Of a stretch of DNA of 64,000 bases, positions 22,864 to 32,830 are shown piece by piece. Both the position numbers and the translations under genes were made by a program. This stretch comes from Orientallactaga sibirica. Taxonomy: Eukaryota; Chordata; Mammalia; Rodentia; Dipodidae. Within the stretch, counting starts at the first letter, position 1. Each line of letters begins with the position of its first letter. The DNA lies in contig JAEOAD010000240.1 of NCBI GenBank assembly GCA_036365145.1, forward strand, positions 1,798,001 through 1,862,000, given 5' to 3'. A model generated the notes under the pieces. The model made no database searches, was not told where the DNA came from, and saw only the letters and a list, made by a program, of their open reading frames with translations.

Positions 22864-24464
22864 AAGAATATACTTTGTATGGATACAGCATGTGTTAGTA
22901 CCGTCTTTTCTATCCTCCCTGCTCCCATTCTGATGGGGGCCCTCCTGTCCCAAACTGTGGCTCTTACAATCTTTCCACCCCCTCTTCATCTGTATAATTC
23001 CTGGTGGTGATTGTCAGGCTCATTATGAAGATAGCACTCTTGCTCATGTCCCCACTTCCTCTGTGGTTTCACCTGGGCCTTGGCTGAAATGTGAGGGGGT
23101 AGTTTATCACCTCAAGTCTCGCTTTATTCTGAAAAAGAAAACACATTTTCCAAATGGAGAATGAAGTCAGCATAGATTAAGTGGGATAAGCATCATTAAT
23201 TTAGGGAGATTTTGATGGCTGAGCCCCTCTTTTAGTGGGAGCTTGTCATTGGAGAGCATAATCTTTGTCTACATAGACTTCATACCTGGTCCCCAGTTCC
23301 AGACATGGGCTCCTTTCCCCTGAGAGGACCTCTTTGCCAATCAGAAAGCCATTGGTTACCCACCAATGTTGTGTGCCACCATTGCATTGCTGTGTACTTC
23401 TTGTCAGGCTGGTTGCTTTTGAGTAGCTTAGACCTCGGCTTGCTCACACTGTTGCTGGCCGCTTTCCCCCAGTATCTCACATAGTCCTTTCACCACTGGA
23501 CATGCTAACCATCTGAGGACTGGATCTCTTCTGGATTCCAGCCAGGTCTCTCCATGTTTTGTGCTGGCAGCATATGGTTTCTGAGCAATAATGTCTTACC
23601 TTTTACCTCAGGCGAGTAATCAAGTGCTTTGACAGAAGCCTGTGTTGTTTTGGGGACCTTGCAGGGTTCTCCGATAGACAGCTCAATGTGGGTAATACTG
23701 CTTTCTGGTACTGGGTGATATAGGCCAGAGCCAAAATTTTGTAAGGTTAAACTTCATCCTACCCTCTCCAGGGCCCTTCTTTATAGACATTCCTCCTAAA
23801 CTCATGTTGAGGGTTAAATCTTTTTGTCTACCTTCAAGGAGAAAGGCTTCTATGGTACCAGTTAATTTGGGGTTTAGTTTTATGTTTATCTTCCCCCAAC
23901 TTCCCCAGCCCCTCCCCCCAAGTCTTTACACCCCTACTTTCTGGGCCTCAAGTTGCCTATCAGGTATGCCAGAAACTCAAGCTGATCTGGTTTAGGAACC
24001 ACAGATGAGTGAGAACATGCAGCTTTTGTCTTTCTGTGATTGTGTGTGTTCGCTGACTATGATCTGTTCTAAGTCTATCTATTTTCCTACAAATTTAGTT
24101 GTATCATTTTTTTCTTACTGCTAAGTAGAATTCTGTTGTGTAAATGTGCCACAACTGCCTTATCCATTCACCTAATGACGGGCACCTGGGTTGATTTCAG
24201 TTCTTAGTTATTAAGAATTGAGCAGCTATCAACATGGTTGAGCAAATATCTCTGTAGTAAAGTGTGTAGCATTTAGGGGAAGTGCCCAGTAAGGGGATAC
24301 CTGGGTCTGTTGATAGTTCTATATTCATTTTCAGGAATCTCCATACTGATTTCTATAGTGGCTGTACAAGTTTGCATTCCCACCAACAGTGAATGAGAGT
24401 TCCTCTTTCCCCACATCTTCACCAACATTTGTTGTCATTTGATTTTTTTTTAACCTTTTGTTGT

Positions 24465-24726
24465 TGTTGTTTTGTTGTTGTTATTTCAGAGAGACAGAGA
24501 GAGACAGGACAGAGAGGAAGAGGCAGAGAGAGAGAGAATGGGCACACCAGAGGCCTCTCAGCTGCTATGAACAAATTCGAGACGTGTGTGCCCCTTTCTG
24601 GGGAAGCTCACCATTGCACCCTTGCATCACTTTACATCTGGCTAAACGTGGGAACTGGAGATTGAACTGGCATTCTTAGGCTTTGCAGGCAGAGGTGCCT
24701 TAACTGCTAGGCCATCTCTCCAGCTC
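24465..24726 (-). mobile_element. B2 SINE, long form
   Basis: Antisense: (TTG)n/T-rich tail, (GA)n, AGCTGCTATGAACAAATTCG, and a head ending GCCATCTCTCCAGCTC. The CTCF-like block is degraded (CCCCTTTCTGGGG). Confidence 0.88.
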
Positions 24727-24753
24727 TTTTTCTTTTTTTAACTTAAAAAAATT

Positions 24754-24756
<3 letters not shown>

Positions 24757-24784
<28 letters not shown>

Positions 24785-24856
24785 GTTTTGTTTTGTTTTT
24801 CAAGGTAGGGTCTCACTAGCCCAGACTAACCTGGACTTCACTATATAGTCTCAGGT
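24757..24856 (-). mobile_element. B1 SINE fragment with (TTTTG)n tail
   Basis: (TTTTG)n tract then CAAGGTAGGGTCTCACTAGC and CCTGGACTTCACTATATAGT, the 3' half of an antisense B1. Its 5' half is missing. Confidence 0.8.
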
Positions 24857-25574
24857 GTTCATAACTGTTAGTGGATACTTATCATGTGCCCAGTAGCTTC
24901 TTGCATTCTGGGAACATAGTCTGGTCAGTATAGACTCCAGACAAGTGGAAAAGTCAAACCTTATGTTAGTAATTCTGTGTTATATAAGTACTGTTGCAAT
25001 TGCACTATGGAAGAGAAATGTGGGTCAAGGAAATTATCACATGGGGCCTGACCTCATTTGAGGGTTCAAGAGGCTTTCTTTATTGAGGAGGCAAAACATA
25101 AATGCAGGCCTGAAGGAAACAGAGGCAGGAAGATCAAGGATTGGGGTAGGTCATTCCCGAAAGAGGAAGATGCAGAAATGAAGGCCCTGAAGCAGGCAGG
25201 AAATGTGTTCCCAGTAGGAACTGCGAGCTCAGTATAGGCATCAGACATGGGACAAGTAGACAGACTGACTGCTGAGCCATGGAGCTAGGCAGTGAAGGTG
25301 GAGCACCATCACCAGTCCCTGCTGTGCTGAGCAACGGAGCAATCACAGATTTCTCACTTGACACATGGAGGTTTGTCTGGTGGAAATGCTGCTTTGGATA
25401 GTGTATTCTAGAAGTTTCACCAAGGTAGTAGAGACTGAGCCAGCTCTGGGAGCACAGAGAATGTGCTCAGGAATGGAACTCTAGCCTGGCTTTGAGAGCC
25501 TCATACTTTACAAAATTCCTTTTTTCCTTGTATTTCTTTGTAGGAAAGCTATGTCAAACTTGTTTCTTCTTGTT
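24857..25574. other. Unique intronic sequence
   Basis: No repeat or gene recognised; two overlapping - strand frames (60 and 76 codons) are unremarkable. Confidence 0.45.
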
Positions 25575-25758
25575 GTTTTATTTTGGATACAGAGTCTTAT
25601 AATGCCCAGGCAGGTTTAGTGTAACTGAACTTCTTATTCTCATGTCTCTACCTCCCAAGTGCTGGGATTACAGTCAAATACTATCACATCTGGAACTGAA
25701 CACAGGGTTCTGTGCATTCTAGACAAGCACTGTACCACCTGAGCTATATCTATAGCCA
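25575..25758 (-). mobile_element. B4-type SINE (ID-B1 fusion)
   Basis: Antisense B1-like block (CCCAAGTGCTGGGATTACAG) followed by an ID-like block (CTAGACAAGCACTGTACCAC, TGAGCTATATC). A B1-like scrap (CTTCCTGCCTCAGCCTCCCA) continues at 25765-25840. Confidence 0.75.
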
Positions 25759-25840
25759 TTTCTTGTTTTTCATATATGGTCTCCTTCCAGCTCAAACTTG
25801 TGATCTTCCTGCCTCAGCCTCCCAAGAGTTTCCAGCTACA

Positions 25841-26470
25841 AAACCCTATCCTTACTGTTAACACTGAGCTTTGAGATTCCTGGGAAGAGCTTTCAGGGTT
25901 GTTCTCTCCTTTCTGACAGGAAATAGAGCCCACCAGCTACCAGACCTTTCTCCAATCCAGCTATGGCTGCTGACACAAGGTTCCTCTCATTTCTCATGTC
26001 ACCATGTTTTCTCTCTTAGGTCCCTGAGGGCATCTGCACCAACTCCCAGGGCTTCATATTTGTGCAATTATACAAAGTGAAATTGATGTTAATTTTTCTA
26101 TTCCTTGTTCAATTTAAAAATATTTTACAACTATCTTTAATATGTTTATAAGACTAATATTCTAATAACAACAGGAATTTTTTTTTTTTAAGAACACAGC
26201 TTAAATAAACTAACTTTTACTGTAAGGAAGGAGACAATTATCTAGGAAAAATTAAGTACAACTTCTAAGTTCTCACCTTCCATTTACTCCTGAGTAGTGG
26301 AGCAATGTGAAAGGGTCAATGTATCTTCTTTGTTCAAGGTGCTGCCTTGTACCTGCAGAGCTCTGAAGAAGATGGGAGGCAGAGCTGCCCTGAACACAGG
26401 AGAATCTTCATCCCCCCTTGTCTTCTTCCCTTTCTCTCAAGGCTCAGGAGATGTTTGTGATGATGTTTTA
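25841..26470. other. Unique intronic sequence
   Basis: No repeat or coding signal recognised. Confidence 0.45.
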
Positions 26471-26482
26471 AAAAATAAAGTA

Positions 26483-26739
26483 GGGGGACTGGAGAGATGG
26501 CTTAGCGGTTAAGGCGCCTGCCTCCTTAGCCTAAGAACACTGGTTCCAATCTCCAGTGGTTCCAATCTCCAGGTCCCACATTTAGCCAGATGCAAAGTGA
26601 CACAAGAGCGCAATGCCACACTTGACCACAAGGGGGACACACACATCTGGATTTCGTTCTCAGCAGCTGAGAGGCTGCTGGCGCCCATCACTATCTGTCT
26701 TCCTCTCCCTCTCTCTCTGTCTCTCTCCAAAAAAATAAA
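26483..26739 (+). mobile_element. B2 SINE, long form with duplicated B-box segment
   Basis: The 16-bp segment TGGTTCCAATCTCCAG occurs twice in exact tandem (26541-26556, 26557-26572). The CTCF-like block at 26626-26639 reads CCACAAGGGGGACA, degraded at the CpG. Flanked by AAATAAAGTA at 26473-26482 and 26741-26750. Confidence 0.95.
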
Positions 26740-26750
26740 TAAATAAAGTA

Positions 26751-26919
26751 GGGCTGGAGAGATGGCTTAGCAGTTAAGGTATTTGCCTGCAAAGCCCAAG
26801 GACCCCAGTTTGATTCCCCAGGAACCATGTGAGCCAGATGCACAAGGGGGCACATGCGTCTGGAGTTTGTGTGCAGTGGCTAGAGGCCCTGGTGTGCCCA
26901 TTCTCTCTATCTATCTGCT

Positions 26920-26950
<31 letters not shown>

Positions 26951-26963
26951 TAAAATATTTTTA
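26751..26963 (+). mobile_element. B2 SINE, short form, second hit on the same site
   Basis: GGGCTGGAGAGATGGCTTAG head, TGCGTCTGGAGTTTGTGTGC, a long (CT)n tail, ATAAATAAAATATTT. AAATAAAGTA follows at 26965-26974, the third copy of the same flanking duplication. Confidence 0.95.
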
Positions 26964-27013
26964 AAAATAAAGTAATCATGTGCTTAACTCTAAGTCTGCT
27001 TTAACTGCAACAG

Positions 27014-27015
<2 letters not shown>

Positions 27016-27069
<54 letters not shown>
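27016..27069 (+). repeat. (CA)n microsatellite, about 27 units
   Basis: Uninterrupted CA run ending 87 bp before the Slc35f1 exon at 27157, so it lies in the 3' part of that intron near the acceptor. Confidence 0.97.
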
Positions 27070-27071
<2 letters not shown>

Positions 27072-27156
27072 GGTTTCTGGAAGTACTTTCTACAGAGCTG
27101 AGTTACATTTCTCTCTTGCTGACAGCCTCTTGCTGTGTCCCCCCACCCCCATATAG

Positions 27157-27316
27157 CTCTTGGACTGTTTCGTGATCCCAGTGGTGATTTTGCTCTCCTG
27201 GTTCTTCCTGTTGATCCGGTACAAGGCTGTGCATTTCATCGGCATCGTTGTCTGCATCCTAGGGATGGGCTGCATGGTGGGAGCTGATGTGCTAGTGGGA
27301 AGACACCAGGGTGCAG
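27157..27316 (+). CDS. Slc35f1: Slc35f1 internal exon (residues about 160-213)
   Basis: The exon is preceded by a pyrimidine-rich acceptor ending CCCCATATAG and followed by donor GTGAGTTT. It reads from its first base (phase 0) as LLDCFVIPVVILLSWFF, then LIRYKAVHFIGIVVC and GMVGADVL-like residues (GCMVGADVLVGRHQGA), and ends one base into a Gly codon. The two hydrophobic stretches fit two membrane-spanning helices of a drug/metabolite-transporter fold. The residues match SLC35F1 as I know it rather than its paralogue SLC35F2, which differs at several of these positions. SLC35F1 is a poorly characterised SLC35 family member with strong brain expression; its substrate is not established. The frame stays open 41 bp into the intron before a stop, which explains the slightly longer open frame. 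Residue numbers are estimates from the human protein. Confidence 0.95.
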
Positions 27317-28073
27317 GTGAGTTTCTAAATGATCACCAGGTCACTCACCTCTGTGAGTAAGGCCAAGGTAAGACATGAATGTCTATAGTTGCATAAAAAC
27401 AAGAATCTTAGGAGCCTGGTCTTCCCTGTGTCTGAGTCCTGTCATATTTGTTACCCACACCTAAAATAGCAGCACCTAGGAGATGCTTTCTGAAAGAATG
27501 AAAGATGTAACACCCTGACAGTCTACAACTGAGTCACCATGTACTTGAAGGAAATTTTGACAGCCAGTTCTGCTGGCTTAGATAAGCTGGCTAAAGACTG
27601 GCAATGAGCCAGTTGGCAACATAGCCACAGTGGGCTTTCCCCCCTCTGCCTACACAGTCCTGGCTCTTCCAGGGCAGAGAATGATTAGGCTTTCAAATTC
27701 CTGAATGAAGGTAGGTTAAGAATGTATCTTCAGATACTTGATGTCTTTATCGGTTTGAGCAAGACCAAGTGTCATTTCCTCATGCATGGTTTGCTGCTTA
27801 TTTGTTTTGATGGAAAGAGTTATTTTACCAATCACAGATTAGATATCTAGGAGGTAAAATTTTGTGACTAACTCATCTAATTTTTTAACTCTTTGGAGAT
27901 AACCCTGTTTAGGGTGGTTTCCAGAAAACTCATGTTAAAGGGATCTAGTATTTATGCTATAGCAAAGGTTCTGGAAGAGAAAAAAAATGATCCTTTTTAT
28001 TAGGATCAGGAATGGAATAGAATATCCCAACTTTTCTGTAATTCTTTAAGTTGTTCTTTCTAATAAATTAGAT
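27317..28073. other. Slc35f1 intron, unique part
   Basis: Start of a 7760-bp intron (27317-35076). I recognise no repeat or coding signal in this first 0.75 kb. Confidence 0.5.
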
Positions 28074-28090
28074 AATAAAGAGTAAAAATA

Positions 28091-28326
28091 GGGCTGGAGA
28101 GATGGCTTAGGGGTTAAGGCTCCTGCCTCCTAACCCTAAGAACACTGGTTCCAATCTCCAGCTGTTCCAATCTCCAGGTCCAACGTTTAGCCAGATGCAA
28201 AGTGACGCAAGGGCGCAATGCCGCACTTGGCCACAAGGGGGCGCGCACATCTGGATTTCGTTCGCAGCAGCTGAGACACTGCTCGCGCGCCCATCTCTGT
28301 CTTTCTCCCTCCCTCCCTCCCTCCCT

Positions 28327-28366
<40 letters not shown>

Positions 28367-28401
28367 CTCTCTCTGTGTCTCTCTCCAAAAAAATAAGATA
28401 A
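28091..28401 (+). mobile_element. B2 SINE, long form, CTCF-like motif intact
   Basis: Head GGGCTGGAGAGATGGCTTAG, duplicated B-box segment at 28146-28161 and 28162-28177, intact CCACAAGGGGGCGC at 28231-28244, CpG-rich body, and a (CCCT)n/(CT)n tail to about 28385. A perfect 17-bp duplication AATAAAGAGTAAAAATA flanks it (28074-28090 and 28402-28418). It is the least decayed B2 in the window, so probably the youngest. Confidence 0.96.
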
Positions 28402-28418
28402 AATAAAGAGTAAAAATA

Positions 28419-29144
28419 GAGTATTTCATTTTTTATGAGAGCATGTCATATGCAGTCTCTGAAGCAATGCCATTCATGTTGTATTACAGAGCTTTATACC
28501 TATGAAGGCCATGTTCCCACCTGAACATATGAACTTAACATACCCAAGCATCCTCCTTGTGAAACACTGTTTCCATGGCCTCTCAGTACCTGGCATATGA
28601 AAGGGCTGATTTCATGCTTTATATATGTAATCAGTGATCATGATATAAATGACCTCTTTGGAACTCATCAGATAGCATTTTTGTTCCAGCTTTCTGGGCA
28701 CTGTATGAACACAGACTAAACAGAAGCAGTACCTTTGATTAGACAAATTCTGCCTGTTGAACCTAGCTACTTGTGATGGCCATCAGCTTACATTCCACTA
28801 ACAAGGAATACAGTTGCCCTGTAAATCTGAATGTTTAAAACTAGAATGGCAAGTTAGGTTTGCATTGATTTATTAAATTGAAAATATTATTTGGCTTTGA
28901 AATGCTAGTATTTTAAGAAAAAGATAAACTTTGAGAGCCTTTCCAAAGTGGCTACCTTTCATTATTGTTCTTAGTGTTTAAATGTAAATATGGCTGAAAT
29001 GACCTGCATATCTGCTCATGTGAATCTATTGAATCCCACAGCATTGCTTTTGTGACATACAAAGTACTTGTGTTCATAGAACACCTTATCACTTGTCAGT
29101 GCAGAGTACTTCCTATGCTACCAAAATGGTGCCCACATACAACA
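28419..29144. other. Slc35f1 intron, unique part
   Basis: No repeat or coding signal recognised. Confidence 0.45.
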
Positions 29145-29300
29145 CATGCTTTAAGGCCCACCCAGAAAAGGTATGATGGTATAAGACCACCAAAATGTGG
29201 GATACAAGGTATGATGTTATAAAGCCCACCCAGATAAGGTATGATGCTATAAGACCCACTCAGATAAAGTATGATGCTATAAGGCCTTCCAGATGTGGGA
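29145..29300 (+). repeat. Short degenerate tandem repeat, about 4 units of 35-40 bp
   Basis: The phrases CCCACCCAGA, AGGTATGATG and TATAAG(A/G)CCCAC recur around 29155, 29210, 29240 and 29265, with an inserted CCAAAATGTGGGATACAAGG variant. Irregular spacing. Confidence 0.7.
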
Positions 29301-29370
29301 TATAAGGGCTCATTTTACAAAATGGCAGCTGCACATACTTTACCTTTATAAAATGGGAAATTGGTTTGTG

Positions 29371-29966
29371 TGCTAGTTACTTTTCTCATTGTTGCAATAA
29401 AGTGCCTGAAATTTGAAAGGGGGTTTATTTTGGTTCACAGCTGGAGGTTCAAGTGGGATCGGAAAGTGGCAGGAGTTTGAGGCAGCTGGTCACATTGCAC
29501 TCACAGTCAGGAAATAGCGATAAATGCTTGTGCTTAGATTGCAAAGACATTTTCTTTTTATTTATTTTACTTTTATTTGAGTGAGAGACCATGAGAGAAG
29601 GAGAGAGAAAGAGACAGATAGAGAGATGAGAAACAGAATGAGCATGTCAGGGCCTTCAGCCACTGCAAATGAATTCCAGACACATGTGTCACTTGTGCAT
29701 CTGGCTTACATGGGTGCTAGGGAATCAAACCTGGGTGCTTTGGCTTTGCAGGCAAATGCCTTAACTGCTAAGCCATCTCTCCAGCTGTATATCAATTTCA
29801 TTATTTAATCTAGTACCCAATCCTCTGGAATGATGTCACCCCCAGTTAGAGTATGCCTTCCCACCTTAATTAACCTAATCTACAAATTACCTCACAGACA
29901 TACCCAGATATATGTCTCCTACCTGATTCTAGATGCTCTCAAGTTAACCATCATAAGCATTGTTAA
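29371..29966 (-). mobile_element. Solo LTR, MT-type MaLR, split by a B2
   Basis: Left part starts TGTGCTAGTTACTTTTCTCA and includes GGGTTTATTTTGGTTCACAG. The right part after the SINE continues with GGAATGATGTCACCC, TTAACCTAATCTAC and TGTCTCCTACCTGATTCTAG, reading as one antisense MaLR LTR. Strongly diverged. Confidence 0.75.
29552..29787 (-). mobile_element. B2 SINE, short form, inside the LTR
   Basis: T-rich tail, GA-rich tract, GGGCCTTCAGCCACTGCAAA, and the head GCTAAGCCATCTCTCCAGCT at right. Confidence 0.92.
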
Positions 29967-31285
29967 AACATCACATAAACTATTTTTAAAAAGAAAAATT
30001 CACATTAATTTTGAGATCAACATAATTCAAAAATTGTCATGAATTGCTATTAAAATAGCATTTGTTTTTGCCTGTATAGTATAGTTGATTCAATTGTATT
30101 ATTTAGCCAAGAACACCAGACTTATTAAAAAATATTTCATATACTTGCCAGAATTTAATTATGTATTCAACTCATATAAATTGTCATTGCCATAGCAAGC
30201 AAGAGCTTTTCAAAGGAAAAGGAGACCAGGAGATTGCTTAAGCCCTGTCTCCCCAGCCTGGAGATGGCAATTCTATCCCCAGGAACATGAATTTTGGCAC
30301 ATTCAGTTACTTTGACCTCCTTACAGTTAAAGTAATTGTTTTCATTTTATTTTGTTAGAGTGTTTTGTCCTCATCTATCTACAAACTCCTCCTTGATTTC
30401 AGCCTGGATGGAAAAAAAAAAAAAAAAAACTCAGATGGCCTCAGGGCATTCCATATAAAATATAAATGTTAGCCAAAATGGGACTCCAAAAATAATACTA
30501 TTGTGGAAACTAGACCATCAAGATTTCTTCTGGTCCAAATATCCTGTTTACCAAAATATATTTCGTGTATCTTTTAGCTCATTTGTCAAGATGTTAGTTA
30601 TTCATCTCAATTTATTATTTTATGTAACCTTATATTTATTTCAAAGAAAAGAACATGAGAATACATCATTTCATTTTATCTTAATAACTATGCAAAAATT
30701 ATTTTTAGTTTCTTGAAACTGAAGAAATCAAGTCTCTGAGAAGATTGGAAAGTCATATAATTACTAAAATGTGTGGCCCAGTTGTGAAATCTAGTCAGCA
30801 TTTGTTTTTCTATGCCATTTAATTCTCATTGCTATATAATTGTGTCATATAAGAAATGTAGAGTTGTTTTAAAATAATAAGTTAAAAGAACAACTATCCT
30901 GAATTGCCCATAATGTAGCCATAGATGTGACTTCCAGAGTTAAAAACAAGCACCAGGAAAACAAGACAGTTGGTCCCTATTTGGACTCTGAATGCTTTCA
31001 ATAGATGAGCACATTTTCCTGAATTGCATGAATAATCTTTCAATACTCCACAGTTGTTTAACTCATGTTTGATTCTTAAATTAGTAATAAGTAGTGATTT
31101 TAAATAACCTTCCATCTTCTCCTTTTACCATAATAAATAACAATGGTCATATAAATCTAATGTTTCTGATAAACAACAATCTAATAAGGAAAGGAAGTTT
31201 CTTACAAAGAAATTAAGACTGGCTTGATTAGAATCAAGGAGCAATCCTGTATGAGGAATGTCTAGACTCAAGACACAGGTGGATT
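29967..31285. other. Slc35f1 intron, AT-rich unique part
   Basis: AT-rich and mostly unique. A scrap at 30228-30300 (ending CTATCCCCAGGAACATGA) may be a tRNA-SINE remnant, and an 18-A run lies near 30412-30430. No gene signal. Confidence 0.45.
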
Positions 31286-31287
31286 TT

Positions 31288-31301
31288 TGAAAAATATCTA
31301 T

Positions 31302-31340
<39 letters not shown>

Positions 31341-31551
31341 TTTGAGAGAGAGATACACAAATAGGCAGGGAGAGAGAGAGAGAGAGAAGAGAGAGAGAGA
31401 ATGGGTGCTCCAAGGCCTCTAGCAACTACAAACAAACTCCAGATGTGTGTATTCCCTTGTGCATCTGGCTTACATGGGTCCTGGGGAGTCAAACCTCAGT
31501 CACTTGGCTTTTCAGGCAAATGCTTTAACCACTAATCCGTCTCTCCACCTC
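31288..31551 (-). mobile_element. B2 SINE, short form, with (ATTT)n
   Basis: An (ATTT)n array at about 31298-31342 is the antisense tail. GA-rich tract, CCAAGGCCTCTAGCAACTAC, and the head at right follow. CAGGTGGA precedes (31277) and follows (31553), a target-site duplication. Confidence 0.9.
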
Positions 31552-32266
31552 CCAGGTGGAAATTTAAAGGAATGATACATTCATTCTTTTTAACCACTAT
31601 TGTGAATGCTATGTTAGGTACTATGCTAAGCATTTCACATGTTTATTTTATTCACAAAATAACCAGTCTTTAAGATAAGGAAAACAAAGTTTAGAGCACC
31701 CCATAACACAGTCAGTGACATAGAAGTGATAATACTCAAATCCACCTGTATTGAAAACTGTTGCCATTCAAACTATTTTCCATATCATTGGAAAATTCAG
31801 TCAACTCAATTCAACTTGACATCTATTGAGAACATAAAATGTTCCAACATCCATGTTCTGGGCCATACAGATATAAAGCTAAGTCATGGACTATGCCAAG
31901 AGAACAAGTTGGAGATTAAGTCATAGGAATGAAGAGGAATGGACTGGATGCCATAGTTACCAGTGGTATGAGGTCATTTCACAACTTCAAATGTGCCCAT
32001 TTGTAAAATTTGATGGTTTAATTTAGCTTCATACACTTAAATGATAACTTTTCAGAGCTTAATTTTAACTGACAGACATTTTAGAAAAATAGTACTGCTA
32101 TGTCATTATTTATTGCATAAAATGTGGAGTAGTGTGATTTCCTGTTAGATACAAATTTTAGATCATTTCCTTATTGTATCTAACACTGTATTGTATAATA
32201 TAACTTTATACAATTACATTCAGGTTAGTTCAATTACATTTAACCACCTACATTTTCATACTTTCT
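31552..32266. other. Slc35f1 intron, unique part
   Basis: No repeat or coding signal recognised. Confidence 0.45.
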
Positions 32267-32267
32267 G

Positions 32268-32587
32268 TGTTAGTCAGCTTTGCCTCTCTGTAACAAATGC
32301 CTGAGATAAATCAATTTGAATTGAAAAAAGAGTTATTTTAGTGAATGATTTTAGGGGCTTCAATCCATGAATATTGGGCTCTGTTGCTTTTGGTGGAAAT
32401 ATGTGGTGAAGGGGACTGTTCATCTAAGACATGCAAGAAGCCAAAAACAGAATGAAGCAATGCCACAACCCCAATATACTTAACTTCCTTTTTCTAGACC
32501 TTAGATCCTAAAGGTTCTACCACCTCGCAGTAGCCCAGGCTGAGAACCATGCCTTCTTTGGAGGACATTTAAGATCCAAACATTCTA
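32268..32587 (-). mobile_element. Solo LTR, old MaLR type
   Basis: Starts TGTGTTAGTCAGCTTTGCC, with AACAAATGCCTGAGATAAAT and a final AAGATCCAAACATTCTA, the antisense layout of MaLR LTRs. Diverged; borders approximate. Confidence 0.65.
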
Positions 32588-32606
32588 CATGTACATGTAT
32601 CCACTT

Positions 32607-32820
32607 TTTAAATTTTTAAAAAATTTTCATTTATTTATTTGAGAGAGAGAGAAAGAGGCAGATAGAGAGAATGGGGATGCCAGGGCCTCCAGCCAGTGCA
32701 GACAAACTCCAGGCACATGCACTACCTTGTGCATCTAGCTTACATGGGTCCTGGAGAGTCAAACCTGAGTGCCTTGGCTTTGCAAGCAAGTGCCTTAACT
32801 GCTAAGCCATCTCTCCAGCC
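32607..32820 (-). mobile_element. B2 SINE, short form
   Basis: (TTTA)n/T-rich tail, GA-rich tract, GGGCCTCCAGCCAGTGCAGA, head GCTAAGCCATCTCTCCAGCC. ATCCACTTTT flanks both sides (32600 and 32821). Confidence 0.93.
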
Positions 32821-32830
32821 CATCCACTTT

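Larger units (their letters stand above)
22260..24455 (-). mobile_element. L1, antisense: 3'UTR and ORF2 C-terminus
   Basis: T-rich end at 22260-22323, 3'UTR about 22880-24010, then ORF2 C-terminal sequence to about 24455 (complement of the segment with CCCACCAACAGTGAATGAGA). Two B2 SINEs interrupt its extreme 3' end. Truncated at its 5' end. Confidence 0.85.

Noticed and set aside
28187..28429. Arg/Glu-rich frame (REREREREGGREGG)
   Set aside because: Translation of the (CT)n/(CCCT)n tail of a B2 SINE.
29145..29300. CRISPR-like regular repeat array
   Set aside because: Units are irregular and degenerate without distinct spacers, and the DNA is vertebrate.
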